Source: an uncultured Clostridia bacterium (GTDB taxonomy: Bacteria; Bacillota; Clostridia; Oscillospirales; CAG-272). Taken from it: a stretch of 5,883 nucleotides of DNA. The stretch is taken from positions 1 through 5,883 of the forward strand of contig CALEJO010000130.1 in assembly GCA_937898155.1 (NCBI GenBank), read 5' to 3'. A program made the translations under genes and the position numbers. Position 1 is the stretch's first letter. Each line of letters starts with the position of its first letter. The notes under the pieces were generated by a model that saw only the letters and a list, made by a program, of their open reading frames with translations, was not told where the DNA came from and searched no databases. This document shows, piece by piece, positions 1 to 5,752 of this stretch.

Positions 1-3
1 CGA

Positions 4-27
4 GCTTTTCTTTTCGTAAAGAAAAGC
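4..27 (-). terminator. AT-rich perfect hairpin just after the M18 peptidase stop
   Basis: A 10-bp perfect inverted repeat (GCTTTTCTTT / AAAGAAAAGC) surrounds a 4-base loop. It begins 6 bases past the stop codon of the minus-strand peptidase gene, where the lplA-peptidase transcript should end. No U-tract is visible because the window stops 3 bases beyond the stem, so I cannot tell a true intrinsic terminator from a 3'-end-stabilising hairpin. The stem is mostly A and T, weaker than a typical terminator stem. It is symmetric and could also serve a convergent gene to the left. Confidence 0.4.
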
Positions 28-33
28 GGGAAA

Positions 34-1320
34 TCAGCCCCGGAAGAACGCGGCAAACAGCTTCGTCATATAGTAGCTGTCGTCCGCACCGCCGAGCTCG
101 CGGATCGCGTGCATCGAAAGCATCGGATTGCCGATGTCGATCGTGACAACGCCATATTCGGCAGACAGGATCGGCCCGATCGTGCCGCCGCCGCGCGCGT
201 CACTGCGGTTGTTGAAAATCTGATAAGGAATGTCGTTTTTCTCGCAGAGGAGCTTGAAGAACGCCGTGCCGTGCGACGAGGTCGCGTAGGACTGCGTGTT
301 CGCCAGTTTCAGCACGGGGCCGGCGTTGAGATAGATCGGCAGTGCCATTTCGTGTTTTGCCGTGTAAGACGGGTGCGTCGCGTGCGCCATATCCGCGGAG
401 AAGACGAACGTCTTGGCGAGCGCGCGGTATTTGTCCTCGGCGGAATAACCGAGTTTTTCGCAAATGCGGTCGATGATTTGCAGGATCGTATTGCTCTTCG
501 CGCCGCGGTTGGAGTTCGAGCCGATCTCCTCGTGATCAAACGCGACGGCGATGTCGCAGGTTTGGCAATCCGTTTCGCCCTCGATGAAGCCCGCCATCAG
601 CTCGTGGGACATCGAAGCGTCGTCGAGACGGCCGACGGAGATAAACTCTTCGTTTTCGCCGACGAAGCAGCCGTCGTCGACCTCGTAAGGCGCAAGCTCA
701 AAGCTGAGGATGTCCTTTTCATCACAGCCGAGGTGCTTCGACAAATAGGAAAGGAACTGCGGTTTGCCGTCTTTTCTCTGCGCGAAGAAGGGAAGAAGCT
801 CCGTCTGCACATTGAATTTCGCGTTGTCGTTGACATCGCGCACGACGTGGATCGCCGCGCTCGGCAGAATGAGGATCGGCTTTTTGATATTGACGTTGAC
901 GGGCGTGGGCTCACCGTTTTCGCCGCGGAGATAGACGCGGCCCGCGAGTCCGAGCGGACGGTCGAGCCAACCGTGAATGATCAGCCCGCCGTAGGACTCG
1001 AGCGTCAGCCGCTCAATGCCGCAATCGACGCGGGACGGCACCGTTTTGATGCGGAAGCCGGGCGCGTCCTGGTGCGCCGCGCCGATGCGGAAGCCCGTTT
1101 CGCGCGGATCGCCGCCGATGCGGAACGCGGCACATTGCGTGCCCTCTTTGGTGAAATAGTAGGTTTTGCCGCGTTCGAGCGTCCATGCGTCGCGCTCATC
1201 GAGACGGACGGCACCCGCCGCGTCGAGCATCGCGCAAAGCTCGTCGTTCGCCTGGAACGCGGTCGGCGCGTTGTTCAGAAAGCGGAGAAGTTCTTTTGCA
1301 TACTGTTTTTTGGTTTTCAT
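34..1320 (-). CDS. apeB: M18 family metalloaminopeptidase (aspartyl/leucyl-type)
   Basis: This is a cytosolic zinc exopeptidase that removes N-terminal residues from peptides; M18 enzymes often prefer acidic or bulky hydrophobic residues. At 428 aa it has the usual family length and looks complete. The expected dinuclear metal ligands are visible: H83 (in AAHQDAPGF, with D85), bridging D234 (GRLDDASMS), the E264-E265 pair (FDHEEIGS, E264 the presumed general base), D310 (FSADMAHATHP) and H404 (LSMHAIRE). The middle segment GGLIIHGWLDRPLGLAGR (residues 111-128) is typical of M18. The ATG is preceded by AGGAGG with 5-base spacing, which settles the start. It lies 42 bases downstream of lplA on the same strand with no promoter evident between them, so it is probably cotranscribed. 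The family call is firm; substrate preference and the symbol apeB are by homology only. Confidence 0.93.
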   Translation of the reverse strand: MKTKKQYAKELLRFLNNAPTAFQANDELCAMLDAAGAVRLDERDAWTLERGKTYYFTKEGTQCAAFRIGGDPRETGFRIGAAHQDAPGFRIKTVPSRVDCGIERLTLESYGGLIIHGWLDRPLGLAGRVYLRGENGEPTPVNVNIKKPILILPSAAIHVVRDVNDNAKFNVQTELLPFFAQRKDGKPQFLSYLSKHLGCDEKDILSFELAPYEVDDGCFVGENEEFISVGRLDDASMSHELMAGFIEGETDCQTCDIAVAFDHEEIGSNSNRGAKSNTILQIIDRICEKLGYSAEDKYRALAKTFVFSADMAHATHPSYTAKHEMALPIYLNAGPVLKLANTQSYATSSHGTAFFKLLCEKNDIPYQIFNNRSDARGGGTIGPILSAEYGVVTIDIGNPMLSMHAIRELGGADDSYYMTKLFAAFFRG

Positions 1321-1325
1321 AATGA

Positions 1326-1331
1326 CCTCCT
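1326..1331 (-). promoter_or_regulatory. Ribosome binding site of the M18 peptidase
   Basis: A perfect AGGAGG on the minus strand lies 5 bases before the ATG at 1320. It gives the second gene of the operon its own strong translation signal. Confidence 0.85.
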
Positions 1332-1362
1332 GAAAGGATATTGAAGAATTTTGTTTCGTTTT

Positions 1363-2382
1363 TCAGGTCGCCGCGCAAAGCAGGGCGGCAATCTCCTCGG
1401 GCGACGCGCCCGCGAGATAGCGGGAAACGTCGGCGAGCTTGGGGATCAGCGCGTCCGCTTGGCGCGGTGTGCCGAGCAGGGCGGCTTCCAGCTCCGTCGG
1501 ATCGGCTTCGCCGAAAAAGTCGCCGGAGAACGAGAGCCGCGCGATCACCGGAATATCCGCACTGTTCGGGGCTTCGGCGAGCGCCACGGCGACGGTGCCG
1601 TAAGGAAAGCGCTGTTTCGCGCGCAGATCGTCGGCGCCGAATTTTCCGAAAAGCCACGCGTCCGTCTCATATTTTTCGCGCGTGAGCGCGTCGATCTCCG
1701 CATGTTCTTCGGCGGAAAGGTCGCGCCCGACGGCGCCGAGCCGGAGAAAATGCGTTTCGAGCATCGCCTGAAACGCGGTGACGTCCATCGGGGGATCGCC
1801 CGATAGCAATGTTTGCAGATTGACGACGCGGGCGCGCGTGCTGGCGATGCCTTTGGAGGCGAGCTTGTCGCGGTCGGGCGTCAGCACACCCGCGAGCGCG
1901 GAGAAGTCGGCGGAGAAGAGAAGCGTTCCGTGGTGCATCCGTGCGGTGCTTCCGTCCTGCCGCCGATAGACGCACGCGGCGGTGCCGGAGAATTTGCGCA
2001 TCTCTCCGCCGCAGTCGGCAACGAGGTCGTTGCGCCCGGATGCCGCGGCGACGATGCCGAGCGAGCCGAGCGCGTCGAGAACGGGCGCGGCAAATGACGA
2101 GAACGAAAGCGTCGTTCCGTCCGGCACGATGAACGTGTAATTGACGTTGCCGAGATCGTGGAAGACCGCGCCGCCGCCGGTCAGCCGACGGACCACGCGA
2201 ATGCCGTGCGCCTTCGCAAACGCAAAATCAACTTCGGCGCGCGCGTCTTGATTCTTTCCGATGATGACGGCGGGCTCGTTGCGCCAAAGCATGACGGCGG
2301 GCTCGCGCAGACGGCGGAGCAGCACCTCCTCCGTCGCCATATTGCGAAACGGATCGGTGCAGTCGTTTCGGACGAGCAGCAT
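1363..2382 (-). CDS. lplA: Lipoate-protein ligase A
   Basis: It attaches free lipoate, via lipoyl-AMP, to lysines of lipoyl domains such as GcvH or 2-oxoacid dehydrogenase E2 subunits, in the cytosol. The product is 339 aa, close to the two-domain E. coli enzyme. Numbered from the ATG: RRLTGGGAVFHDLGNVNYTF at 65-84 is the family's lipoate/ATP-binding signature; KFSGTA at 130-135 carries the conserved lysine that contacts lipoyl-AMP; HHGTLL is at 150-155 and RVVNL at 185-189. From about residue 245 the sequence matches the size of the accessory C-terminal domain. The frame extends six codons upstream to a GTG, but that stretch is the Shine-Dalgarno sequence itself (GGAAGGAGG), so I start at 2382. 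It is first in an operon with the M18 peptidase. No lipoylated-protein gene is in the window, so which protein it serves is unknown. Confidence 0.93.
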   Translation of the reverse strand: MLLVRNDCTDPFRNMATEEVLLRRLREPAVMLWRNEPAVIIGKNQDARAEVDFAFAKAHGIRVVRRLTGGGAVFHDLGNVNYTFIVPDGTTLSFSSFAAPVLDALGSLGIVAAASGRNDLVADCGGEMRKFSGTAACVYRRQDGSTARMHHGTLLFSADFSALAGVLTPDRDKLASKGIASTRARVVNLQTLLSGDPPMDVTAFQAMLETHFLRLGAVGRDLSAEEHAEIDALTREKYETDAWLFGKFGADDLRAKQRFPYGTVAVALAEAPNSADIPVIARLSFSGDFFGEADPTELEAALLGTPRQADALIPKLADVSRYLAGASPEEIAALLCAAT

Positions 2383-2387
2383 ATTGC

Positions 2388-2396
2388 GCCTCCTTC
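2388..2396 (-). promoter_or_regulatory. Ribosome binding site that decides the lplA start
   Basis: On the minus strand GGAAGGAGG is followed by CGCAAT and then ATG, a near-perfect site with 6-base spacing. A longer start at the GTG ending at 2400 would translate this site as Gly-Arg-Arg-Arg and would have no site of its own, so the ATG at 2382 is preferred. Confidence 0.85.
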
Positions 2397-2421
2397 CCAC
2401 GAAAGATACTATACCATTCTC

Positions 2422-2450
2422 ATTTTATCATATTTGCGAGGATTCATCAA
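2422..2450 (-). promoter_or_regulatory. Promoter of the lplA-M18 peptidase operon
   Basis: On the minus strand a -35-like TTGATG (2445-2450) is separated by 17 bases from a -10-like TAAAAT (2422-2427), about 40 bases upstream of the lplA start. Another -10 candidate, TATAGT preceded by TGG (extended -10 form), lies a few bases closer to the gene but lacks a good -35. The match is to the housekeeping sigma-A consensus and is read by eye. Confidence 0.6.
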
Positions 2451-2453
2451 GAG

Positions 2454-2463
2454 TTTTGCAAAA
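2454..2463. repeat. Perfect palindrome TTTTGCAAAA between divergent promoters (copy 1)
   Basis: A 10-base perfect palindrome sits 4 bases upstream of the lplA -35 and 49 bases upstream of the rightward -35. The same 10 bases recur at 5789-5798, also upstream of a promoter. An operator role is only a suggestion, since short A/T palindromes around GC arise easily by chance in AT-rich spacers. Confidence 0.35.
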
Positions 2464-2465
2464 AC

Positions 2466-2475
2466 TTCCGCGGAA
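2466..2475. repeat. Perfect palindrome TTCCGCGGAA between divergent promoters
   Basis: This 10-base perfect palindrome begins 3 bases after the TTTTGCAAAA palindrome, in the gap between the lplA promoter and the membrane-protein promoter. Its position would suit a regulator acting on either or both. I recognise no specific regulator for this sequence. Confidence 0.3.
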
Positions 2476-2512
2476 AAACGGAGCAAACGCGCAGAGAAAG
2501 CGCGAAAACCGC

Positions 2513-2541
2513 TTGCTTTTTCCCGTGTGTGGTGCTATAAT
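2513..2541 (+). promoter_or_regulatory. Strong sigma-A promoter of the six-helix membrane protein
   Basis: A -35 TTGCTT (2513-2518), a 17-base spacer and a consensus -10 TATAAT (2536-2541) preceded by TGC give an extended -10 promoter. It lies about 38 bases before the ATG at 2579 with an A-rich stretch upstream. This is one of the two best promoters in the window. Confidence 0.8.
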
Positions 2542-2563
2542 GAAGCCGATCCGAATGAACGCA

Positions 2564-2570
2564 AAGGAGG
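2564..2570 (+). promoter_or_regulatory. Ribosome binding site of the membrane protein
   Basis: AAGGAGG lies 8 bases before the ATG at 2579, a consensus site at optimal spacing. It supports the start and predicts efficient translation. Confidence 0.85.
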
Positions 2571-2578
2571 GACTTTAA

Positions 2579-3139
2579 ATGTTCCGCAAAAACGGCTTTT
2601 TTCTCGGCGCGATGATGTTCAATCTGCTCGTGATCGCGTTCTCGATTTCGGGCGCGTGCTACGCCATGATCGTGCCTGAGGTGCATTGGCTCCAAAAATG
2701 CGCGGCGGTTTTCGCCATCGTTTCCATGGTGGCGGCGTTTTTCTACGTGTTTCGCGGCGCGAGCAAGGATTCGGCAAAATATTTTCGCCTGTTTCTCATC
2801 AGCTTCGCGGCGTATGAATGGATGATGCTCGTCTCGTCCGCGATGTTCGGGATGCTTCCCGTTGCGCTGACGTCGATCGCTTACGTCTTCATCGTGATCC
2901 TGATTGTCACGAAGGACCTCGGCAAGCTGAAATCTCTCCTTTGCTGCGGCGCGGTGTTCGCGACGAAGCTCGCGGTCAGCATTGCGACGATCATCAAGTT
3001 TCCCGGCTATTTCCGCGGCGGCGACGCGCTCGGCACGGCGTATATCATCGTGACGGCGGGCGAGGTCGCGCTTTCCGTGATCATGACGCTTTGCGTTTAC
3101 GCAAAATACGTGGACAAGACGGAACGCGGCAGAGACTAA
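2579..3139 (+). CDS. Six-helix integral membrane protein of unknown function
   Basis: I do not recognise this 186-aa protein. It is almost wholly hydrophobic, with about six probable membrane segments at residues 7-31, 40-58, 69-89, 92-111, 118-139 and 151-174. Short charged links (RGASKDSAKYFR at 59-70, TKDLGKLK at 111-118) and a charged tail (KYVDKTERGRD) separate or follow them. The positive charges suggest that the N-terminus, the 59-70 and 111-118 links and the tail all face the cytosol, giving both ends inside. There is no cleavable signal peptide and no recognisable catalytic motif. The ends of two helices carry polar residues that may matter (E80, E162), and there are five cysteines (27, 41, 122, 123, 172). 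It has its own strong promoter and ribosome binding site, diverges from lplA, and lies 94 bases before the PII-like gene. The gene is convincing; its role is unknown. Confidence 0.85.
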   Translation: MFRKNGFFLGAMMFNLLVIAFSISGACYAMIVPEVHWLQKCAAVFAIVSMVAAFFYVFRGASKDSAKYFRLFLISFAAYEWMMLVSSAMFGMLPVALTSIAYVFIVILIVTKDLGKLKSLLCCGAVFATKLAVSIATIIKFPGYFRGGDALGTAYIIVTAGEVALSVIMTLCVYAKYVDKTERGRD

Positions 3140-3147
3140 ATAAAACG

Positions 3148-3189
3148 GAGCGCTTTTCCCGGGCGGGAACAGCGCTCTTCCGCATTTTT
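3148..3189 (+). terminator. Hairpin terminator or attenuator after the membrane protein
   Basis: The stem GAGCGCT/AGCGCTC continues through one T-C mismatch into TTCCC/GGGAA around a short GGGC-type loop, covering 3148-3177. It is followed by TTCCGCATTTTT, a poor, interrupted T-tract. It begins 9 bases past the stop codon, the usual place for an intrinsic terminator. No convincing promoter is visible between it and the PII-like gene, so some read-through, or an unseen promoter, would be needed for the downstream operon. Confidence 0.55.
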
Positions 3190-3208
3190 GCGCGGCTTGA
3201 CCGCGCAA
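3188..3208 (+). other. GC-rich stem-loop in the PII-like gene leader
   Basis: TTGCGCGG, loop CTTGA, CCGCGCAA form a perfect 8-bp stem with a 5-base loop, 25 bases before the PII-like start. It directly follows the terminator-like hairpin, and its 5' arm overlaps that hairpin's T-tract (3185-3189). It leaves the ribosome binding site at 3223 unpaired. Leader control is possible; I recognise no known riboswitch. Confidence 0.4.
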
Positions 3209-3222
3209 GTCCAAACAAAAAC

Positions 3223-3227
3223 GGAGG
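3223..3227 (+). promoter_or_regulatory. Ribosome binding site of the PII-like gene
   Basis: GGAGG lies 6 bases before the ATG at 3234, in an unpaired A-rich stretch after the leader stem-loop. It fixes the start. Confidence 0.85.
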
Positions 3228-3233
3228 AACACT

Positions 3234-3572
3234 ATGCAACTTTACGTTCTGATTCTCAACAAGACCGAGTGTATGCCGAAGCTCGTGGCGACGCTGATGA
3301 AAGCGGGCATCCACGGCGCGACGATCTACGATTCGATGGGCGTCGTGCAATATGTCGGGCACGATATGATCGAGCCGCCGCCGATGTTCGGCTCGCTCCG
3401 CAAATATCTGCACCCCGACAACGGAAACAACAAAACGCTCGTCATTTTGCTCAAAGACGAGGAGCTGGATTCGGTGCGCGCGATCGTGAACGAGGTGACA
3501 GGCGGGCTGTCCCGCCCCGACGTCGGCGTCGCGTTCGCGGTGCCGGTGTCTTACGTGGAGGGGCTGGCATAA
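3234..3572 (+). CDS. PII-like (GlnB/GlnK superfamily) small regulatory protein
   Basis: This 112-aa protein has the layout of PII signalling proteins, which are trimeric cytosolic sensors that often bind membrane transporters. It shows strand MQLYVLILN (1-9), a helix at 12-24, GIHGATIYDSMG (25-36) matching the conserved 'G(I/V)TG-T' strand, and a long T-loop-like segment at 36-66. A strand KTLVILL (67-73), a helix (75-88) and a final strand VGVAFAVPV (97-105) follow. Key features of classical PII are missing: no GFGRQ-like motif before the T-loop, no uridylylated-tyrosine context, and TGGLSRPD in place of the TGKIGDGK B-loop. The C-terminal arginine loop is also absent, because the protein ends about 8 residues after the last strand. 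Canonical ATP/2-oxoglutarate sensing is therefore doubtful. It heads an operon with the isomerase (1-base gap) and the antiporter. Fold call fairly confident, ligand unknown. Confidence 0.75.
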   Translation: MQLYVLILNKTECMPKLVATLMKAGIHGATIYDSMGVVQYVGHDMIEPPPMFGSLRKYLHPDNGNNKTLVILLKDEELDSVRAIVNEVTGGLSRPDVGVAFAVPVSYVEGLA

Positions 3573-3573
3573 G

Positions 3574-4506
3574 ATGAAACTGTCACAGACGAACGGGCCG
3601 CTGTTCCCGTATTATCACGATTCGATCACCGAAACGCTCGCGCATCTGCGCCGCGCCGGCTTCCGTTATGTGGACGTGTCGTTTTTCAATCGCTTCGTGC
3701 GCGGCTCGCGCTATTGGGGCGATCCGCAGCCGATCATCGACGAATATCTGCGCGCGTTTGACGCGCTCGGTATGACGCCCGTGCAATGTCACGAGCCCGC
3801 CGGAAACTCGCTCGGCGACGACGGCGGCGAATATTATATGCGCAAAACGCCCGCGGCGATGAAGATCGCGGCGGCGATCGGCGTGCCGAGCATGGTCGTT
3901 CACCCGGGCGACAGCCCCGTGCCGATGACGCACGATCAGATGATCGAGGCAAACGTGAGGGCGCTCCGCCGGCTGATGCCCGTCGCGGAACAATATAATA
4001 TGAAGATTTTACTTGAAAATATGGTGGAGTTCGCGCCGGACACGGCGGACGATCTGATCGCCATCGTGGACGAGGTGAATCATCCACTCCTCGGCATCAA
4101 TTGGGATGTCGGCCACGGCAACGTGTGCGGACTCGATCAATATACCGAGATCAAAAAGATCGGTTCTCGGCTTTGGGGACTGCATCTGCACGACAACGTC
4201 GGCTGGGCGAGCCCGGATCACGCGGGGAAGTATACGTCGAATTACGACTATCATCTCCCGCCGTTTTACGGCAACCTCAATTACGACGCCGTCATGACGG
4301 CTCTCATCGAGGTCGGCTACAAGGGCACGTTCAATTTCGAGGCGGACGGTCCGCAGCCGCGTCCGGGGAAACTCCCGTTCGCGCCGAACGGCAAGCCGAT
4401 CGAGAAACTCGCGCGGATGTCGCCGGCGCTCCGCGAACAGGCGGACGCGCTATTATATAATATAGGAAAATATATCTTGCAAACCTACGACTGCTTCGAG
4501 GAATGA
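3574..4506 (+). CDS. Sugar phosphate isomerase/epimerase-like TIM-barrel protein
   Basis: A member of the xylose isomerase-like / AP endonuclease family 2 TIM-barrel group: metal-dependent cytosolic enzymes that isomerise or epimerise sugars or related polyols. At 310 aa the length suits the family. Expected motifs appear in order: HPGDSP at 110-115, LLENM with E148, NWDVGHGN with D178 and H181, LHLHDN with H204, H206 and D207, HLPPFYGNLNYD at 227-238, and FNFEADG with E256. E148, D178, H204 or H206, and E256 are the probable metal ligands. The substrate cannot be read from the sequence. It starts 1 base after the PII-like stop, with its ribosome binding site (GGAGGGG, 3557-3563) inside the upstream gene, so translation is probably coupled. 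Its 3' end (4450-4480) is unusually AT-rich with rare codons. An endonuclease role is unlikely given close likeness to sugar isomerases. Confidence 0.85.
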   Translation: MKLSQTNGPLFPYYHDSITETLAHLRRAGFRYVDVSFFNRFVRGSRYWGDPQPIIDEYLRAFDALGMTPVQCHEPAGNSLGDDGGEYYMRKTPAAMKIAAAIGVPSMVVHPGDSPVPMTHDQMIEANVRALRRLMPVAEQYNMKILLENMVEFAPDTADDLIAIVDEVNHPLLGINWDVGHGNVCGLDQYTEIKKIGSRLWGLHLHDNVGWASPDHAGKYTSNYDYHLPPFYGNLNYDAVMTALIEVGYKGTFNFEADGPQPRPGKLPFAPNGKPIEKLARMSPALREQADALLYNIGKYILQTYDCFEE

Positions 4507-4520
4507 GAAGCGCCGTCCGG

Positions 4521-4526
4521 AAAGGA
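4521..4526 (+). promoter_or_regulatory. Weak ribosome binding site of the antiporter gene
   Basis: AAAGGA lies 11 bases before the ATG at 4538, a weaker match and longer spacing than at the other genes here. It suggests lower translation of the antiporter than of the PII-like protein, fitting a membrane protein with an abundant soluble partner. That last point is inference. Confidence 0.5.
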
Positions 4527-4537
4527 ATCTGACTCCC

Positions 4538-5734
4538 ATGAATACTCTTTTGGCGCTCGGGATCGCGATGGCGTTCGGCCTGCTTTCCACGAGACTCATC
4601 AAACTTGTGAAATTGCCCAACGTGACGGGCTATCTGATCGCGGGGCTTTTGATCGGTCCAAGCGTGTTCGATCTTTTGACGGAAGAACACGTGCAGGATT
4701 TTCAGATCCTCGTCACGCTGGCACTCGGCTTCATCGCGTTTTCGATCGGCGGCGAATTCAAATTTGACGTGCTGAAACGGCTCGGCAAAAACGTGACGGT
4801 CATCACGGTCGTGCAGGCGGTCGGCGCGGTGGCGGCGGTGTTTGCGGCGCTTCTCGTCGCGGGGCTTTGCGGCGCGTTCGGTGAAAACTATATGCCGCTC
4901 GTGTTCACTCTGTCCGCGATCGCGACGGCGACGGCACCGGCGGCGACGCTTCTCGTCGTCCGGCAATATAAGGCGCACGGCCCTGTGACGGAAACGCTCC
5001 TGCCCGTCGTGGCGATGGATGACGCGATCGGACTGATGATCTTCTCGATCTTCATGGCGATCGCGCAGACGCTGGCGTCGGGCGCGGAAGCCACCGTTAT
5101 GACGATGCTCGTCGATCCGCTTCTCGAAATCGTGGAATCTCTCGGCGTCGGGCTCGTGCTCGGCGCGGCACTCGCGCTTTGCACGCGCTTCTTCAAATCC
5201 CGCGCGAACCGCCTCGGGCTTTGCGTGACGGCGACGGTGATCGGCACGGCGCTTTCGCAGATGTGGGGGCTGTCGTCGCTTCTGCTTTGCATGATGATCG
5301 GCGCGACGCTCTCGAACTTCGGAAAGGACGTCGATCGCGTGTTGGAGGGGACGGACCGCTGGACGCCGCCGCTCTTCATGCTTTTCTTCGTGCTTTCGGG
5401 CGCGGATCTCGATCTTTCGGTTTTGCCGACGGTCGGACTGCTCGGCGTGCTGTATATCGCGGCGCGCTCACTCGGCAAATATTTCGGCGCGCGTTTCGGC
5501 GCGTCGCTGGTCGGCGCGGGGAAAAACGTGCGCAAATACCTCGGCTGGACGCTTTTGCCGCAGGCGGGCGTCGCGGTCGGTATGGCGCAGATCGCACTGG
5601 CGGGCTTGCCCGCCGAATACGGCACGAAAATTCAGGCGGTTGTTCTGTGCGCGACGCTGATTTATGAGATCGTCGGACCGGTGCTGACGAAGATCGCGCT
5701 CAAAAAAGCAGGCGAGATCAGCGATTCTGTGTAA
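4538..5734 (+). CDS. CPA2-type cation:proton antiporter, membrane domain only
   Basis: An integral membrane exchanger of the Na+/H+ exchanger superfamily (PF00999 type), moving Na+ or K+ against H+ for pH and ion balance. The 398 aa hold about 12-13 hydrophobic segments. Family marks are LPNVTGYLIAGLLIGP (26-41, the usual first re-entrant/helix motif), TATAPA (130-135, the unwound helix 4 region), the VAMDDAIGL motif with D161-D162 as the ion-binding aspartate pair (the DD form indicates an electrogenic CPA2-type antiporter), RSLGKYFGAR (310-319) holding the basic helix residue, and LLPQAGVAVGMA (339-350). It stops shortly after the last helix. The RCK/TrkA-N or TrkA-C cytosolic domains found in Kef-type relatives are absent, so any regulator must act in trans; the PII-like protein two genes upstream is the obvious candidate. 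The gap to the isomerase is 31 bases. Which cation it carries cannot be told. Confidence 0.9.
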   Translation: MNTLLALGIAMAFGLLSTRLIKLVKLPNVTGYLIAGLLIGPSVFDLLTEEHVQDFQILVTLALGFIAFSIGGEFKFDVLKRLGKNVTVITVVQAVGAVAAVFAALLVAGLCGAFGENYMPLVFTLSAIATATAPAATLLVVRQYKAHGPVTETLLPVVAMDDAIGLMIFSIFMAIAQTLASGAEATVMTMLVDPLLEIVESLGVGLVLGAALALCTRFFKSRANRLGLCVTATVIGTALSQMWGLSSLLLCMMIGATLSNFGKDVDRVLEGTDRWTPPLFMLFFVLSGADLDLSVLPTVGLLGVLYIAARSLGKYFGARFGASLVGAGKNVRKYLGWTLLPQAGVAVGMAQIALAGLPAEYGTKIQAVVLCATLIYEIVGPVLTKIALKKAGEISDSV

Positions 5735-5752
5735 AAAACGCGCTTATTTCCG

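Noticed and set aside
109..1344. A 411-codon open frame on the plus strand opposite the M18 peptidase
   Set aside because: Its translation is rich in Arg, Ala, Val and Asp, with no domain, and it mirrors a gene with intact catalytic motifs. Long antisense frames are expected in GC-rich coding sequence.
2383..2400. N-terminal extension of LplA from the GTG at 2400
   Set aside because: The six extra codons are the Shine-Dalgarno sequence for the ATG at 2382, and the extension has no site of its own.
3090..3105. TTTGCG/CGCAAA hairpin near the end of the membrane protein gene
   Set aside because: A 6-bp stem inside coding sequence at this length is expected by chance and is not followed by a T-tract.
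3197..3225. Promoter starting at TTGACC in the PII-like leader
   Set aside because: The -35 resemblance is fair, but the bases 17 downstream (AACGGA) are no -10, and the TTGACC lies within the stem-loop.
2447..3232. A 261-codon minus-strand frame across the membrane protein gene
   Set aside because: The product is packed with Arg, His, Asp and Glu, as expected of the reverse complement of hydrophobic codons. It also runs through the divergent promoters and the hairpin terminator.
3574..4506. Reading the TIM-barrel protein as an AP endonuclease (DNA repair)
   Set aside because: It shares the superfamily fold, but motifs such as HLPPFYGNLNYD and LHLHDN match sugar isomerase/epimerase relatives, and the operon has no repair context.
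4331..4978. A 215-codon minus-strand frame over the isomerase-antiporter junction
   Set aside because: It has a highly charged shadow composition and crosses two real gene ends; no ribosome binding site or promoter supports it.
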